NCBI RefSeq assembly: GCF_004217185.1
Contig: NZ_SHKL01000001.1
Coordinates: 2,440,001 to 2,504,000, forward strand
From: Pseudonocardia sediminis
Lineage (GTDB): Bacteria; Actinomycetota; Actinomycetes; Mycobacteriales; Pseudonocardiaceae
Direction of reading: 5' to 3'
DNA: 64,000 bases
Shown: positions 34,677 through 44,149 of the stretch, piece after piece
Layout: the number at the start of each line of letters is the position of its first letter
How positions within the stretch are numbered: the first letter of the stretch is position 1
Program-made: the position numbers and the translations under genes
Notes under the pieces: model-generated
The model's database searches: none
Told to the model about the DNA's origin: nothing
Seen by the model: the letters and a program-made list of their open reading frames with translations, nothing else

Positions 34677-37516
34677 GAGTTCCCCTCGCCGTTCTCGCCG
34701 ACCAGCTGCAGGAACGCGTCCTCGAGCCGGCCCCGTGGTCCGGCGGTCTCGACGGCCACCCCGGCCCCGACCAGTGCCGCGACGGCGTCGGCGCGGGTCA
34801 GCCCGTCCAGGTCGGCCTGCACGACCGACCCGCGGACGGTGATCTCCCGGACGCCGTCGAGCCCGTCGAGGACCCGGGCCGCCTCGTCCGGTGCGTCCAC
34901 GCCGAAGGACGCGCCGCCCTCACCGGCGATGATCTCGTCGACGGTGCCGTCGGCGACGACCGCGCCGCGGTGCATGACGACGACGTGCGTGCAGGTCTGC
35001 TCCACCTCGGCCAGCAGGTGGCTCGACACCAGCACCGTCCGCCCGCCCTCGGCGTAGCGGCGCAGCAGCTCCCGCATGGCGTGGATCTGGGGCGGGTCGA
35101 GCCCGTTGGTGGGCTCGTCGAGCATCAGCAGCTCGGGCAGGCCCAGCATGGCCTGGGCGATGGCCAGGCGCTGCCGCATGCCCTGGGAGTAGGTGCCGAC
35201 CCGGCGCTGCACGGAGTCGCCCAGCCCGGCGATCTCCAGCGCCTCGGACATCCGGGCCTGCTCCGGCGGTCGGCCGGTCGCGGCCCAGTACAGGCGCAGG
35301 TTCTCCGCCCCGGACAGGTGCGGCAGGAAGCCGGGACCCTCGACGAACGCGCCGATCCGGCTCAGCACCGCACCGCCCGGGCGGACCGGCGTGCCGAACG
35401 CCCGCATCTCACCCGCGGTCGGGGAGATCAGCCCCATCAGCATCCGCAGCACCGTCGTCTTGCCGGCACCGTTGGGCCCGAGCAGGCCCAGAACCATCCC
35501 GCGCTCGACGGTGAAGGAGACGTCCCGGACGGCCTTGAACCCGCCCTTGTAGGTCTTGGCCAGGCCGCTGACCTGCAACGGCGGGGCGTCGTCGGTGGTC
35601 GCCTCCGGTTCGCGGCGGCGGCGCAGGCGGGCCACCAGCCAGATGAGCGCCGCGGCCGCGAGCGCGATGGCGATGCCGACCAGCGCCCAGATCGGGACGG
35701 TGTCCGCCGCCTCGGCGCGACCGGGCACCACTGGGACGGTCAGCCCGGTGCCGCCGGCCAGGCCCACCCGCCACGCGGACGGGTCGGTGCCGGAGTCGAA
35801 GCCCTGGTCCGTGGTCGACAGCGAGACGACCAGCGAGCTGCCCGCCGTCACCGGCGCGGCGACCCCGGGCAGGGTGACGGTGACCCGCGCCGGGCTGCCG
35901 TCGGCGGGGACGGCGACCCGGACCGGGGCGACGGCGTTGCCGAGCAGGGTGGTGCGCCCGTCGGCGCCGCGGGTGGAGACCGAGCCGAACAGGACGGCCT
36001 CGGCGCCACCGGGCTGGCCGGGGATCCGCGAGACCTCGACGTCGACGCGCGGTGCGCCGGCGATCTGCGTCGCCTCCGGCAGCGCCTCGGAGACGAACCG
36101 GGCGGACTGGCCCGGCTGCGCACCGAGACCGGACAGGCCGCCGAGCGAGCTCAGCGCGGAACCGGCACCGGGCAGCGAGGTGATCGAGGCGGGGTTGCCG
36201 CCGGCCGGGTGCACGACGACCTGGGGCGGCCCGGTCACGGCCACCGGCTGCGTCCCGACCGGCGGAGACGCCTCGGGCCCGGGCAGGCCCGGGTAGGCGT
36301 CGGCGAGCACGGTGCGACCGGTCGGGGTGTCGCCGCGGGTCCGGACGCCGCTCTGCACCTGGTAGGCGAACGGGACGTCCGCAGCGGCGGGGGCGGTCCC
36401 ACGGAGGTGCTGGTCGAACCAGTCGCCGATCCGGCCGCGGACGCTCGTGTCGGGCGCGCCGCCGTCGTGCCCGCCGGAGAACCAGATGACCGAGACCGGG
36501 GTGCCGTTCGCGGCGATCTGGCGGGCGTTGGCGTCGGCGTGGTCGAGGCCGAACAGGGTGTCCTGCTCGCCCTGCACCAGCAGGGTCGGTGCGGTGATCC
36601 GGTCGGTGACCGTGGACGGCGAGGAGCGCTCCAGCAGCGCGGTGGTCGCGGGGGAGGGACGGCCGGTGGTCGCCGACTCGGTGTAGGCGTTGCAGACGGC
36701 CAGGGTGAACCGGCCGCAGGTCAGCGGCCGGGCCGGGTCGCTGCGCCGCGGGTCCCCGACGCTGCCGAAGAACACGCCGGCCCAGCCCCGCTTGAACACG
36801 CCGTCGCCCGCGAACGCGCCGCGGGCCGGGGTGTCGGAGGGCAGCGCGGCGGTGGCCGCGTTGTTCGGGAACAGGGCCTGGTCCAGATTGTTCCAGGTGA
36901 TGATCGGCGCGGTCGCGTCGATCCGGCGGTCGTAGCCCGACAGCAGCAACGACAGCGCGCCGCCGTAGGAGGCACCGGTGACACCGACCCGCGGGTCGTT
37001 CGGACCGTCCTTCTGCACGTCGGCGCGGGCGGCGAGGCGGTCGATGAGGCGGCTCGCGTCCGCGACCTCGAAGTCGGGGGAGTCCAGGGCGACCTGGCCG
37101 CCACTGGCGCCGAAGCCGCGCGCGGTCCAGGTCTGCACGACGTAGCCGCGGGCGGCGATCTCCCGGGCGTCGGAGTCGACGCTGTCCTTGGTGGCGCCGA
37201 AGCCGTGCGCGACGAGCACCGCGGGCGCCGGGGTGGCCGCCGTTGCCGACGAGGGCACGTAGAGGCTGGTGTCCAGGGCGACCGTGCCGCCGACCCCCGG
37301 CCCGCCCGGGACGTCGACCGTGGACGGTTCCACCGCGATCTCGTCCGCGGACACGGCCTGTTCCGGAGCAGCAGCGGCCGCCGAGGCGACCCCCGGCAGG
37401 CCCACGACCAGCACCGCCGTCAGCAGCAGGGACCCGAGAACGCCCACCGTTCCGGTGCGCGGCCGCCCGCGCCGTCGTACAGCGCGGGCAGGGCGGCCGG
37501 AAGGGAGTCGCTGCAC
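34673..37516 (-). CDS. Fusion: exported S15/CocE-type hydrolase + transmembrane helix + ABC ATPase
   Basis: A 947-residue three-part protein. A signal peptide (about 20-48, ending VASAAAAAP) precedes an Xaa-Pro peptidase S15/CocE-like alpha/beta hydrolase with HGFGATKDS, nucleophile elbow GASYGGALS (Ser near 182), acid in GEQDTLFG and His in SGGHDGG. A jelly-roll-like C-terminal beta domain follows to about residue 590. One helix (about 607-635, PIWALVGIAIALAAAALIW) then leads to a cytosolic ABC ATPase: Walker [10 protein letters not shown], signature YSQGMRQRL, Walker B LLMLDEPTNGLDP. The predicted topology puts the hydrolase outside and the ATPase inside. It is coupled to the ABC-2 permease gene. 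Confidence 0.9.
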   Translation of the reverse strand: MQRLPSGRPARAVRRRGRPRTGTVGVLGSLLLTAVLVVGLPGVASAAAAAPEQAVSADEIAVEPSTVDVPGGPGVGGTVALDTSLYVPSSATAATPAPAVLVAHGFGATKDSVDSDAREIAARGYVVQTWTARGFGASGGQVALDSPDFEVADASRLIDRLAARADVQKDGPNDPRVGVTGASYGGALSLLLSGYDRRIDATAPIITWNNLDQALFPNNAATAALPSDTPARGAFAGDGVFKRGWAGVFFGSVGDPRRSDPARPLTCGRFTLAVCNAYTESATTGRPSPATTALLERSSPSTVTDRITAPTLLVQGEQDTLFGLDHADANARQIAANGTPVSVIWFSGGHDGGAPDTSVRGRIGDWFDQHLRGTAPAAADVPFAYQVQSGVRTRGDTPTGRTVLADAYPGLPGPEASPPVGTQPVAVTGPPQVVVHPAGGNPASITSLPGAGSALSSLGGLSGLGAQPGQSARFVSEALPEATQIAGAPRVDVEVSRIPGQPGGAEAVLFGSVSTRGADGRTTLLGNAVAPVRVAVPADGSPARVTVTLPGVAAPVTAGSSLVVSLSTTDQGFDSGTDPSAWRVGLAGGTGLTVPVVPGRAEAADTVPIWALVGIAIALAAAALIWLVARLRRRREPEATTDDAPPLQVSGLAKTYKGGFKAVRDVSFTVERGMVLGLLGPNGAGKTTVLRMLMGLISPTAGEMRAFGTPVRPGGAVLSRIGAFVEGPGFLPHLSGAENLRLYWAATGRPPEQARMSEALEIAGLGDSVQRRVGTYSQGMRQRLAIAQAMLGLPELLMLDEPTNGLDPPQIHAMRELLRRYAEGGRTVLVSSHLLAEVEQTCTHVVVMHRGAVVADGTVDEIIAGEGGASFGVDAPDEAARVLDGLDGVREITVRGSVVQADLDGLTRADAVAALVGAGVAVETAGPRGRLEDAFLQLVGENGEGNS

Positions 37517-37600
37517 GCCGTCGAACCTATGTCAGCGCACCGACAGCGCGCCGCGCCGATCCTGAGAACGTCTCAGGTATCACTGCGCGCGACCGGGGCA

Positions 37601-37990
37601 TCAGGGCATGCTGCTGAACCGCACCGACCGCCACGCGTGGTCCGCGGGCGCGTCCTGGCCGGGAGCCAGCAGCGACGTCAGCGGCGACGCGTCCGTCGTC
37701 GCGCCCCCGGTGCCGTCGCAGGAGCGCTCGGAGACGGTGGCGAGCCGGTCGGTCTCGTTCTCGGTGCGTGCCCAGGTCGCGGCCCGCCCGTCCGGGGTGA
37801 GGAGGTCGAAGCAGGTCCCCAGCTCGGGGTCGGTCAGCGGCGCCGACCGCTCGGCCCGGGTGCCGTCCGCGGTCACCCCGTCGCGCGCGGTGTAGGTGCC
37901 GTGCGCGCCCTCCGGCGCCGCGGCCGCGGTCCCCGCTACCGCCAGACCCAGGGTGAGTCCCGCCAGCGTCAGCGTCACGGTCCGTCTCAT
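37601..37990 (-). CDS. Small secreted protein of unknown function
   Basis: A 129-residue protein with a clear Sec signal peptide (MRRTVTLTLAGLTLGLAVAG, AAA-A cleavage). The mature domain contains two cysteines (GTCFDLL and ERSCDG) that could form a disulfide. No family recognised. The ATG at 37990 is preferred to one 39 bases upstream because it begins the signal peptide and has a ggagacacg-like ribosome binding site. It is divergent from the Tat phosphoesterase gene. Confidence 0.75.
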   Translation of the reverse strand: MRRTVTLTLAGLTLGLAVAGTAAAAPEGAHGTYTARDGVTADGTRAERSAPLTDPELGTCFDLLTPDGRAATWARTENETDRLATVSERSCDGTGGATTDASPLTSLLAPGQDAPADHAWRSVRFSSMP

Positions 37991-38239
37991 CGTGTCTCCT
38001 CCGTACCGCCACGTCCGGGTCGCGATCATCCGGACGGGGCGCCGTTCTCGTGCTTCCCCGACGCGGGGTCAACGAGCGAGACGTTTCCGCGTGACGCTTT
38101 CGTGATCGGGAGCGGAAACGGGAGAACGGCGCGAACGTCGGCATATCGGGCGCCGTACACGCAGGTGACGGCCACCGTTCAGACGGCGTTTCCCCGGCGA
38201 CCGACGTCCCGCCGGGCGGACGGGGCAGCGTCGCCCACC

Positions 38240-40030
38240 ATGAGCGTGAACCCACGGGGGGAGACACCGGACGTCGGTGTGCCGGCCGCACTGGCCCGGG
38301 ACATGACCGTCGCCGAGCAGCACGAGTGGATCACCGGCTTCCTGCGCCGGCACCGGGTCAGCCGCCGGACGGCGCTGCGCGGCGGTGCGGGGGCACTGGC
38401 CGCGCTGGGCATGGCCGGGGCGCCGTGGGCGCAGCAGAGCCGGGCGCTGGCGGCCGAGGCGCCGGTGGCGGTGATCGGGCGGCACCTGTCGTTCGGCGCC
38501 GACCCGACGACGGCGATGGCGATCGCCGGGGAGCTGACCGCGAAGCCGGGCGCGCGCCCGATCGGCGTCGACCTCGGCACCGACACCGGCTACGGGCGGT
38601 CGCTGCCGGTGGAGATCCGGCCGCTGCAGAGCCTGGTCCCGCAGGGCGACGGCTCGATCCGCGGTGCCGAGCAGTGGTTCGTGCACGCGGACGCGACCGG
38701 TCTGCGCCCCGGCCACCGCTACCACTACCGGTTCCGGATGCCCGACGGCTCGGTCACCCCGGACGCGTCCTTCCGCACCGCGCCCGTGCGCGGCGACCGG
38801 GAGCCGTTCACGTTCACCGCGTTCGCCGACCAGGGCGTCAGCATCGACCCGCCGGACGGGCAGAAGGGGTTCAAGGACAAGTACAAGCCCACCGACACGC
38901 GGCGCACGCCCGCGCCGTCGGACGCGATGGTCGCGCGGATCGCGTCCGACGAGCCCGCGTTCCACCTGCTGGCCGGCGACATCTGCTACGCCGACCCGAC
39001 CGGGAACGGCAAGCAGATCAAGAACTTCGCGCCCGAGGAGGCGCCGGAGGAGTTCAACAACTTCGACCCGACGGTCTGGACGGCCTACTTCGGCGCGATC
39101 GAACGCTCCGCCGCGTCCACCCCGTGGATGTTCGCCACCGGCAACCACGACATGGAGGCCCTCTACGACGGCAACACCGCGCCGGGCGGGGCGAACCACG
39201 GCTACGGCGGGCACCTGGCCCGTCTGGACCTCCCGGGGAACGGGCCGAGCAGCTGCCCGTCGGTGTACTCGTTCACCCACGGCACCGTCGGGGTGGTCAG
39301 CGTGGACGCCAACGACCTGTCCGAGGAGATCCCCACCAACGCGGGCTACAGCGGTGGCGCCCAGCTGCGGTGGCTGGAGACGACGCTCGCCGGGTTCCGC
39401 AAGGACCCGGGCGTCGACTTCGTGGTCGCGTTCTTCCACCACTGCGCGTTCGCCACCAGCGGCTCGCACGCCTCCGACGCGGGCGTCCGCAAGGCGCTGG
39501 CCCCGCTGTTCGACAAGTACCGGGTGGACCTGGCCGTACAGGGGCACAACCACCAGTACGAGCGGACGAATCCGATCCGCGGCGGGCGCTCGACGGTCCA
39601 GGCCGCGGACCGCTCCACCGTCCGGCCCGCGCACGACGGGACGACCTACATCTGCGTCGGTTCCGGCGGACGGCCGAGCTACACCTGGCAGAAGGGCGAG
39701 ACCGACCGCTTCCGCGGGCACACCGGCCCGGACAGCGGTACGGAGGTGACCAGCTTCCTCGCCGGGCGCGACGACGCGAAGACCCTGGAGAAGGTCGACT
39801 GGTCGCAGAGCCGCTACCTCGGCTATGCCTACCTGCGCTGCGAGGTCGTGCCGGGCCGGCCCGGGGGAGTGTCCTACCTGCGGGTCCGCGCGATCACCGA
39901 CGCCGGCCACGAGATCGACCGGGTCGAGCTGGCCCGGGACGTCCCGCGGCACGGAGCCGCCGCCACCTCGAGCGGCTGGACCACCCACCCGCCGACCGGG
40001 CTGTCGGTGCCGGGGACCGTTCCCGCGTAG
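38240..40030 (+). CDS. Tat-exported purple acid phosphatase-like metallophosphoesterase
   Basis: A 596-residue exported phosphoesterase, probably scavenging phosphate or cleaving phosphodiesters outside the cell. A Tat signal (SRRTALRGGAGALAALG, ending ALAAEAP) is followed by a fibronectin-like N-terminal domain (about 70-190). The dinuclear metal site is complete: FADQG, GDICYAD, GNHDME, FFHHCAF and GHNHQYER. The start MSVNPRGE at 38240 is one of two close candidates (GTG 38246). A 1.7-kb-longer frame upstream is a shadow of the antisense ABC genes. Confidence 0.9.
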   Translation: MSVNPRGETPDVGVPAALARDMTVAEQHEWITGFLRRHRVSRRTALRGGAGALAALGMAGAPWAQQSRALAAEAPVAVIGRHLSFGADPTTAMAIAGELTAKPGARPIGVDLGTDTGYGRSLPVEIRPLQSLVPQGDGSIRGAEQWFVHADATGLRPGHRYHYRFRMPDGSVTPDASFRTAPVRGDREPFTFTAFADQGVSIDPPDGQKGFKDKYKPTDTRRTPAPSDAMVARIASDEPAFHLLAGDICYADPTGNGKQIKNFAPEEAPEEFNNFDPTVWTAYFGAIERSAASTPWMFATGNHDMEALYDGNTAPGGANHGYGGHLARLDLPGNGPSSCPSVYSFTHGTVGVVSVDANDLSEEIPTNAGYSGGAQLRWLETTLAGFRKDPGVDFVVAFFHHCAFATSGSHASDAGVRKALAPLFDKYRVDLAVQGHNHQYERTNPIRGGRSTVQAADRSTVRPAHDGTTYICVGSGGRPSYTWQKGETDRFRGHTGPDSGTEVTSFLAGRDDAKTLEKVDWSQSRYLGYAYLRCEVVPGRPGGVSYLRVRAITDAGHEIDRVELARDVPRHGAAATSSGWTTHPPTGLSVPGTVPA

Positions 40031-40112
40031 CACGGACGGGGGACGGGGCGGGGTGCGTTCGCTCACCCCGCCTCGCGTGCGGGAACCGGACGGAGCAGAC
40101 TGACTCCGTACC

Positions 40113-40258
40113 GCAGGGGAGTACCCCGTTCGCGGTGGTGTCGTCAGCACGGCGACGGGGCGGTCCGCCCCGGAACCCGGCACCATCGGCCACGTCGCAG
40201 GACCCGCCGCCAGTCGGCCCGTCGCGAGTGGCGGGAGAGACCTCGGGCGTGCTTCTGC
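40113..40258 (+). ncRNA. yybP-ykoY (manganese) riboswitch upstream of terC
   Basis: The leader of the TerC gene holds the two hallmark elements of this class: GGGGAGTA (40116-40123) and GTCGTCA (about 40140-40146). The closing helix could be GCAGGGG (40113-40119) with CTTCTGC (40252-40258, G-U pairs allowed). The class senses Mn2+ and is known upstream of TerC/MntP-type genes. The intervening 100 bases are GC-rich with several stems. Identified by eye; boundaries approximate. Confidence 0.75.
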
Positions 40259-40283
40259 TGCCCGAGTTCCGAGAGGTGTTCCG

Positions 40284-41408
40284 TTGAACGTCCCCCTGTG
40301 GGTCTGGCTGGTCACGATCGGCGTGTTCGTCGCCATCGTGGCCGTCGACCTCTTCGTCGTCGACCACAAGCCGCACGCCGTCACCCTCGGCGAGGTGACG
40401 CGGTGGGTGCTGTTCTACATCGCGCTGGCGGTGGTGTTCGGCCTCGGCGTCTGGTTCTTCGCCGGCGGCACCTTCGCCGGTGAGTTCTTCGCCGGCTACA
40501 TCACCGAGTACTCGCTCTCGGTCGACAACCTCTTCATCTTCCTGATCATCATGAGCTCGTTCAAGGTGCCGGTGATCCACCAGCACCGGGTGCTGCTCGT
40601 CGGCATCGTGATCGCGCTGATCATGCGCGGCCTGTTCATCGCCGTCGGCGCGGCCGCGATCGAGCAGTTCAGCTGGGTCTTCTACCTCTTCGCCGCGTTC
40701 CTGATCTACACCGCCGTGAGCCTGGTGCGCCAGGGCATGGGCGGCGACGACGAGGAGTGGGAGGAGGGGCGGGCCATCAAGCTGGTCCGCAAGGTCTTCC
40801 CGGTGACCGAGGACTACCACGGCGCCAAGACCACCGTTCGGATCGACGGCAAGCGCTGGCTGACCCCGATGCTCGTCGTGATGATCGCGATCGGGCTGAC
40901 CGACGTGATGTTCGCGCTCGACTCGATCCCGGCCATCTTCGGCCTCACCCAGGAGTCCTACCTGGTCTTCACCGCGAACGCGTTCGCGCTGATGGGCCTG
41001 CGCCAGCTGTACTTCCTGCTCGGTGGCCTGCTCAAGAAGCTGATCTACCTCTCCTACGGCCTGGCCGTGCTGCTCGCGTTCATCGGCGTCAAGCTCGCCC
41101 TGCACGCACTGCACGAGAACGAGCTGCCGTTCATCAACGGCGGTCAGCCGCTGCCGGTCCCCGAGGTCGGCATCGGCCTATCCCTCGCGGTCATCATCGG
41201 CGTGCTCGCGGTGACGACGGTCGTCAGCCTCGTCGCCGTCCGCCGGAACCCGGCGCTGGCCGAGCAGGGCAGCGGGATCACCGCGCCGCCGCTGGCCCGG
41301 AACAAGGAGGAGGCGGCCCGGATCGTCGAGCAGGACGACCAGGAGCACGCCGCCCAGCACGAGCGACTCCTCGAGAAGGAGAAGGCCGAGGGACGCGGGC
41401 AGATCTGA
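40284..41408 (+). CDS. TerC/Alx family membrane protein, probable Mn2+ exporter
   Basis: A 374-residue protein of about nine helices. It has the family's acidic helix motifs EYSLSVDNLFIFLIIM and TDVMFALDSIPAIFG, whose Asp residues line the ion path. The family includes E. coli Alx and Bacillus MeeF/MeeY, which export manganese, and the tellurite-associated TerC. The TTG start gives LNVPLWVWL as in homologues, preceded by gagaggtg. The upstream manganese riboswitch strongly supports an Mn2+ role. The hydrophilic C-terminal tail (about 60 residues) is Glu/Lys-rich. Confidence 0.93.
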   Translation: MNVPLWVWLVTIGVFVAIVAVDLFVVDHKPHAVTLGEVTRWVLFYIALAVVFGLGVWFFAGGTFAGEFFAGYITEYSLSVDNLFIFLIIMSSFKVPVIHQHRVLLVGIVIALIMRGLFIAVGAAAIEQFSWVFYLFAAFLIYTAVSLVRQGMGGDDEEWEEGRAIKLVRKVFPVTEDYHGAKTTVRIDGKRWLTPMLVVMIAIGLTDVMFALDSIPAIFGLTQESYLVFTANAFALMGLRQLYFLLGGLLKKLIYLSYGLAVLLAFIGVKLALHALHENELPFINGGQPLPVPEVGIGLSLAVIIGVLAVTTVVSLVAVRRNPALAEQGSGITAPPLARNKEEAARIVEQDDQEHAAQHERLLEKEKAEGRGQI

Positions 41409-41422
41409 CGCCCTCCCCCACC

Positions 41423-41480
41423 CGAGCAGACGCCCGGGGCCCGTCCGGTCTCCGCCGGTCGGGCCCCGGGCGTCTGCTCG
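41423..41480. terminator. Long bidirectional terminator between terC and the YfcE-like gene
   Basis: 26-base arms (41423-41448 / 41455-41480) with a single mismatch around a 6-base loop, between convergent genes. Confidence 0.85.
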
Positions 41481-41503
41481 CGGTGCTGCGTCTGCCCGCG
41501 GTG

Positions 41504-42016
41504 CTATGTCGGCTCTCGGTGGTGCAGGGTGACCGGCCCGATCCGGCCGTCGCCCAGCTCCAGCGTCATCCACGTGTGCGTGGGCTGCCGCCGGCGGTCG
41601 GTCGGCGACCCGGGGTTGAGCAGCCGCAGCTCACCGCCGCCGGGGAGCTCCGCGACGGAGTCCCACGGGATGTGGCTGTGGCCGAACACCAGCAGGTCGA
41701 CGTCCGGGTGGGCGCGGGCACAACGGCGTTCCCGCCCCTGCGCCGCGCCCGTCTCGTGGGTAACGGCGACCCGGACCCCGCCGAGCTCGGCGTGCGCCGT
41801 CTCCGGCAGCCGCCCGCGCAGCTCGGGGCCGTCGTTGTTGCCCCAGCAGGCGACGAGCCGGGCCGAGCGGGCCTCGAGCCGGCCGAGCAGGGTGACGTCC
41901 ATCCAGTCCCCGGCGTGCACGACGACGTCGGCGGCGTCGACCGCCGCCCAGACCTGCTCGGGCAGGTCCTTCGCCCGGACCGGTACGTGCGTGTCGGAGA
42001 TCAGCAGGACGTGCAC
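41504..42016 (-). CDS. YfcE/MJ0936-type metallophosphoesterase
   Basis: A 170-residue cytoplasmic phosphodiesterase of the small YfcE family. All metal-binding motifs are present: ISDTH, HAGDW, GNND, THET (His) and GHSHIP. Family members hydrolyse phosphodiesters in vitro; the physiological substrate is usually unknown. GTG start (VHVLLISD). The stop of the gene lies 23 bases from the large terminator. The FKBP gene is just downstream in the plus orientation of the map but lies left-to-right before it, on the same strand. Confidence 0.9.
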   Translation of the reverse strand: MHVLLISDTHVPVRAKDLPEQVWAAVDAADVVVHAGDWMDVTLLGRLEARSARLVACWGNNDGPELRGRLPETAHAELGGVRVAVTHETGAAQGRERRCARAHPDVDLLVFGHSHIPWDSVAELPGGGELRLLNPGSPTDRRRQPTHTWMTLELGDGRIGPVTLHHREPT

Positions 42017-42024
42017 GGGGGAGG

Positions 42025-42399
42025 TCAGTTCACCCCGACCAGGTCCACCACGAAGATCAGCGTCTCGCCGGGGGCGATGACGCCACCGGCGCCGCGGTCG
42101 CCGTAGCCCAGGTGCGGCGGGATGACGAGGCGGCGGCGTCCGCCGACCTTCATGCCGGTGACGCCGGTGTCCCAGCCGGAGATGACCTGACCGGCGCCGA
42201 GGGCGAACTGCAGCGGCTGGCCGCGGTTGTAGGAGGCGTCGAACTCCTCGCCGGTCGAGTGGGCGACCCCGACGTAGTGCACGGCGACGCGGTCGCCGGG
42301 CTTGGCCTCGGTGCCGTCACCGAGGCTGATGTCGGTGGCGTCGAGATCGGTGGGGACGGGGCCGTCGACCGGGTCGACGACGGGCTTGGCTGCGGGCAC
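42025..42399 (-). CDS. FKBP-type peptidyl-prolyl cis-trans isomerase
   Basis: A 124-residue single-domain FKBP that accelerates proline isomerisation during folding. Active-site residues are visible in DRVAVHYVGVAHSTGEEFDASY, GQVISGWDTGVTGMKVGG and LIFVVDLVGV (these spans include the Tyr, Phe, Asp and Trp lining the pocket). No signal peptide, so cytoplasmic. The GTG at 42399 (VPAAKPVVDP) with a gaggag ribosome binding site is chosen over the longer frame. The stop is 8 bases before the start of the phosphoesterase gene, so the two may be co-transcribed. Confidence 0.93.
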   Translation of the reverse strand: MPAAKPVVDPVDGPVPTDLDATDISLGDGTEAKPGDRVAVHYVGVAHSTGEEFDASYNRGQPLQFALGAGQVISGWDTGVTGMKVGGRRRLVIPPHLGYGDRGAGGVIAPGETLIFVVDLVGVN

Positions 42400-42643
42400 G
42401 GGAGGTCTCCTCGCGGGTCGTGAGAGTGGCGGGTCCGAGCGTGCCAGAGGGTCCCGGCCTCCGCCCGCCACCCCCGGGCCACGCGGTGACCCTCCCGCGC
42501 GGGCGTCGTCGTCGTCGCCGGTCCCGCTCCCGGACCCGGCCGGACGACCGGCCGGGCGACCGGAGAGAAGATGATCATCGGCATCGAGCCGGACCCGGCC
42601 CCGCGTGCGACGATCGGCCGGTGAGCACAGCGGGGCCCGTGTC

Positions 42644-44149
42644 GTGAGCAGCGGCGCGTCCACCACCGCGGTCCCGTCCGCCCCGGGTGAGCCGGACCCG
42701 CGCCGCTGGAAGGCGCTCTGGGTCACCCTCGTCGCCGGGTTCATGTCGCTGCTCGACGTCAGCATCGTCGCGGTCGCGCTGCCGTCGATGCAGCGCGGCC
42801 TGGACACCACGCCGGGCGGGGTGCAGTGGGTCGTCTCCGGCTACGCCCTGACGTTCGGGCTCGCGCTGGTGCCGGCCGGGCGGCTCGGCGACGCCTTCGG
42901 CCGCCGGCGGATGTTCCTCATCGCCCTTGCCCTGTTCGTGCTGTTCAGCGTCGCGGCCGGGGCGGCACCGTCGATCGGGTGGCTGGCCGCGGCCCGGCTC
43001 GCACAGGGCCTCGCGGCCGGGATGCTCGCCCCGCAGAACTCCGGGCTGATCCAGAACCTGTTCTCCGGCGACGAGCGCGGGCGGGCGTTCGGCCTGTTCG
43101 GTGCCACCGTCGGCATCTCGACGGCGGTCGGCCCGATCGTCGGCGGCGTCATCCTGGCCCTGTTCGGCGAGGCCGAGGGCTGGCGGTGGATCTTCTTCGT
43201 GAACCTGCCGATCGGCATCGTGGCGCTGGTGCTCGCGGCCCGGCTGATCCCGCCGGTGCCCGGGGCGGGGGAGGGCCATCGCAGCATCGACTGGGTCGGC
43301 GTCGGACTCCTCGGCGGCGCCGTCCTGGCCGTGCTGCTGCCGCTGGTGCAGGCCGAGAGCGGGGGACTCGGACGGCTGTGGTGGCTGTTCGTCGTCGGCA
43401 CCGCGCTCGGGGGAGCGTTCGTGCTGTGGGAGCGGCGGGTGCTGCGGCGCGAGACCGAGCCGCTGCTCGACGTCCGCCTGGTCACCGCGACACCCGGCTA
43501 CGCCTGGGGTGCGGCGCTCGGCGCGGTGTACTTCATCGGCTTCTCCGGGGTCTGGATCGTGCTCGCTCAGTTCTTCCAGTCCGGGCTGGGCTACACGCCG
43601 CTGCAGTCCGGGCTCGCCGTGGCGCCGTTCGCGCTGGGGTCCGCGTTCTCCGCGGCGTGGGGCGGGCGCCTGGTCCAGCGCCACGGGCGGCGCCTGACCG
43701 TGTTCGGTCTCGTCGTGGTCATCGCCGGGTTCGGGACGGCGGCGCTGCTGCTCGGCACGCTCGACCCGTCGGTCGTCGGCTGGGCGATCGCGCCGGCGAT
43801 GCTCGTCGGCGGGATCGGCGGTGGATTCGTCATCTCGCCGAACCTGACGATGACGCTGCGGGAGGTACCTGTCCGAATGGCGGGGTCGGCCGGTGGCGCA
43901 TTGCAGACCGGGCAGCGGATCGGCGCGACGATCGGGACAGCGGCACTGCCCGGTGTCTTCTACGCCGTCCTGGCCTCCGGAGGCGGGGACTACCAGGCCG
44001 CGATCTCGCTGACCCTGGTGGCGACACTCGTCGTCCTGCTGGTGGTGCTGGTCATCGCCCTGGCCGACCTGCGCGCGGGCCGTTCACGGCCGGTTCCGGT
44101 CTCCGGTTCCGGCGAGACCTTCGAGCACCATCACCTGCACTACGACTGA
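42644..44149 (+). CDS. DHA2-family MFS drug/proton antiporter
   Basis: A 501-residue exporter with 14 predicted helices. Motif A is GRLGDAFGRRRMF, motif D1/C regions include LDVSIVAVALPSMQ and GPIVGGVI, as in EmrB/QacA-type DHA2 transporters. The C-terminus ends in a His-rich EHHHLHYD. The GTG at 42644 (VSSGASTTAV) is the best-placed start but no strong ribosome binding site distinguishes it from the GTG at 42605. No adjacent TetR/MarR regulator was seen. Substrate unknown. Confidence 0.88.
   Translation: MSSGASTTAVPSAPGEPDPRRWKALWVTLVAGFMSLLDVSIVAVALPSMQRGLDTTPGGVQWVVSGYALTFGLALVPAGRLGDAFGRRRMFLIALALFVLFSVAAGAAPSIGWLAAARLAQGLAAGMLAPQNSGLIQNLFSGDERGRAFGLFGATVGISTAVGPIVGGVILALFGEAEGWRWIFFVNLPIGIVALVLAARLIPPVPGAGEGHRSIDWVGVGLLGGAVLAVLLPLVQAESGGLGRLWWLFVVGTALGGAFVLWERRVLRRETEPLLDVRLVTATPGYAWGAALGAVYFIGFSGVWIVLAQFFQSGLGYTPLQSGLAVAPFALGSAFSAAWGGRLVQRHGRRLTVFGLVVVIAGFGTAALLLGTLDPSVVGWAIAPAMLVGGIGGGFVISPNLTMTLREVPVRMAGSAGGALQTGQRIGATIGTAALPGVFYAVLASGGGDYQAAISLTLVATLVVLLVVLVIALADLRAGRSRPVPVSGSGETFEHHHLHYD

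Noticed and set aside
34970..38239. Long plus-strand open frame (total 1686 codons) upstream of the phosphoesterase
   Set aside because: It lies antisense to the ABC genes, which have clear motifs; its translation is low-complexity. The true start is at 38240.
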